Shown in pieces: positions 63,235 through 64,000 of a stretch of DNA of 64,000 nucleotides. Position 1 is the stretch's first letter, and each line of letters opens with the position of its first letter. The stretch lies in the NCBI GenBank assembly GCA_016789745.1, contig JAEUQF010000315.1, positions 18,485 to 82,484 of the forward strand. The letters run 5' to 3'. The position numbers and the translations under genes are program-made. Below the pieces are notes generated by a model. The model did no database searches and had not been told where the DNA came from. It was given only the letters and a program-made list of their open reading frames with translations. Source of the DNA: Bryobacterales bacterium. GTDB lineage: Bacteria; Acidobacteriota; Terriglobia; Bryobacterales; Bryobacteraceae.

Positions 63235-64000
63235 TTAGACTTTGGATGCTTCCGGATGCACCCACGGCGCGCGGTAGGGCCGCGTCAGCATGTAGCGGGC
63301 CTTATCGTCGTCCACCACGGTGCCGGCCACCGGATCCCATTCGATGGTGCGCCCCAACTGACGGCTGATGTTCGCCAGGATGCAGGAAGTGGTCGAGATG
63401 TGGCCCTGTTCGATGTCGGCTACCGGGCGCGTGCGTGCGTCGATGGCCTTGAGGAAGTCTTTCATGTGCACGCGGATGGCCGGCGCAACGTGCTTCTCCA
63501 ACTGCGGCTCCACTTTGTCTTCCGGATACTGCTCCAGTTCGTAGGTGACGTCTTTGTGGTCGGCCGGCTCATTCTTACCTGCCGGGTAGTAGTCGTAGCT
63601 CATTACGCTGCACTTCAGCATGCCCTTCTCGCCATAGAACGTGGCGCCCCAGGGATACTTCGGGTCGGGCGTGTGGCCGTAGGTGCGATGCTGCCAGTTG
63701 ACGTTGAGGTTGTCGAACTCGAAGGTTGCGCTTTGGGTGTCGGGGATGTTGGCCTTGGCGGCCTTGTCCACCAGAATGCCGCCGCTCGAAGTTACCCGCT
63801 TCGGCCAGCCCAGGCCCATCATCCAGCGCACCATGTCCAGCATGTGGATGCACATGTCGCCGACGATGCCGTTGCCGTATTCTTCAAAGGCCCGCCAGGT
63901 CCGCGGATGTACCAGCGGGTTGTAGGGGCGCAGGGGCGCCGGTCCGGTCCAGAACTCGTAGTCGAGGTTTTCGGGCGGGGCCTGGTCGGGTGGATTCGTA
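63235..64000 (-). CDS. Gfo/Idh/MocA family oxidoreductase, C-terminal part
   Basis: The frame stays open to the window end, so at least 254 residues are visible and the N-terminal Rossmann domain is missing. The visible part begins before DYEFWTGPAPLRPYNPLV and WRAFEEYGNGIVGDMCIHML, blocks found in the exported branch of the family. It continues with MLDMVRWMMGLGWPKRV, FEFDNLNVNWQHRTYGH and FYGEKGMLKCSVMSYDYYPA, and ends with RPYRAPWVHPEASK. The His of CIHMLD and the Asp before it match the catalytic region of related dehydrogenases. Role: NAD(P)-dependent redox step on a sugar or similar. It is a second copy, clearly different from the gene at 3010. Cofactor motif and any Tat signal lie outside the window. 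Confidence 0.88.
   Translation of the reverse strand, partial: TNPPDQAPPENLDYEFWTGPAPLRPYNPLVHPRTWRAFEEYGNGIVGDMCIHMLDMVRWMMGLGWPKRVTSSGGILVDKAAKANIPDTQSATFEFDNLNVNWQHRTYGHTPDPKYPWGATFYGEKGMLKCSVMSYDYYPAGKNEPADHKDVTYELEQYPEDKVEPQLEKHVAPAIRVHMKDFLKAIDARTRPVADIEQGHISTTSCILANISRQLGRTIEWDPVAGTVVDDDKARYMLTRPYRAPWVHPEASKV

Overview
The window is a high-GC chromosomal segment whose gene content points to an acidobacterium of the Bryobacterales (Solibacter/Bryobacteraceae type). This is an inference from family content, not from a marker gene. The signs are three very long TonB-dependent receptors with an N-terminal carboxypeptidase-regulatory-like domain, two beta-propeller proteins with a TIGR03437-type C-terminal domain, SLH repeats with paired cysteines, a transmembrane WD40 protein with the N-terminal domain common in acidobacteria, and many exported enzymes for carbohydrate turnover. 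No rRNA, tRNA, CRISPR array or complete insertion sequence is visible.

Layout. 1-233 is the C-terminal end of a MazF/PemK toxin cut by the window edge. 618-4299 holds an exported polysaccharide deacetylase and a sugar-phosphate isomerase-like protein on the minus strand, divergent from a Tat-exported Gfo/Idh/MocA protein. 4438-8292 is one large secreted protein with deacetylase-like modules, BACON domains and SLH repeats. 8293-13726 has a YeiH-type permease, an aldehyde dehydrogenase with its DUF779 partner, an XRE/PBP-like regulator and an ankyrin protein. 13749-26652 has two TonB receptors, a sialidase-like protein translationally coupled to an FAD oxidoreductase, an esterase-like hydrolase, a lytic transglycosylase and an orphan hypothetical gene.

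38400 down to 26659 is a tight minus-strand run of eight genes: amicyanin-like cupredoxin, HD-GYP sensor, outer-membrane barrel, glycoside-hydrolase-like protein, pgi, exported RidA, TPR protein and secreted CHAT protease. A PhyH dioxygenase lies upstream of it, and a propeller regulator lies divergently beyond that.

41860-52434 is a plus-strand run of six genes: TonB receptor, LVIVD propeller protein, two paralogous Tat-exported proteins of unknown function, a diheme cytochrome c and a PQQ dehydrogenase with a lanthanide-type Asp-x-Asp motif. It reads as an uptake-plus-periplasmic-oxidation unit and is the best candidate here for an undescribed system. 52554-64000 holds an EF-hand-like protein, an orphan hybrid-less histidine kinase, an ECF sigma factor upstream of two paralogous TIGR03437 propeller proteins, and a second Gfo/Idh/MocA gene cut by the window end.
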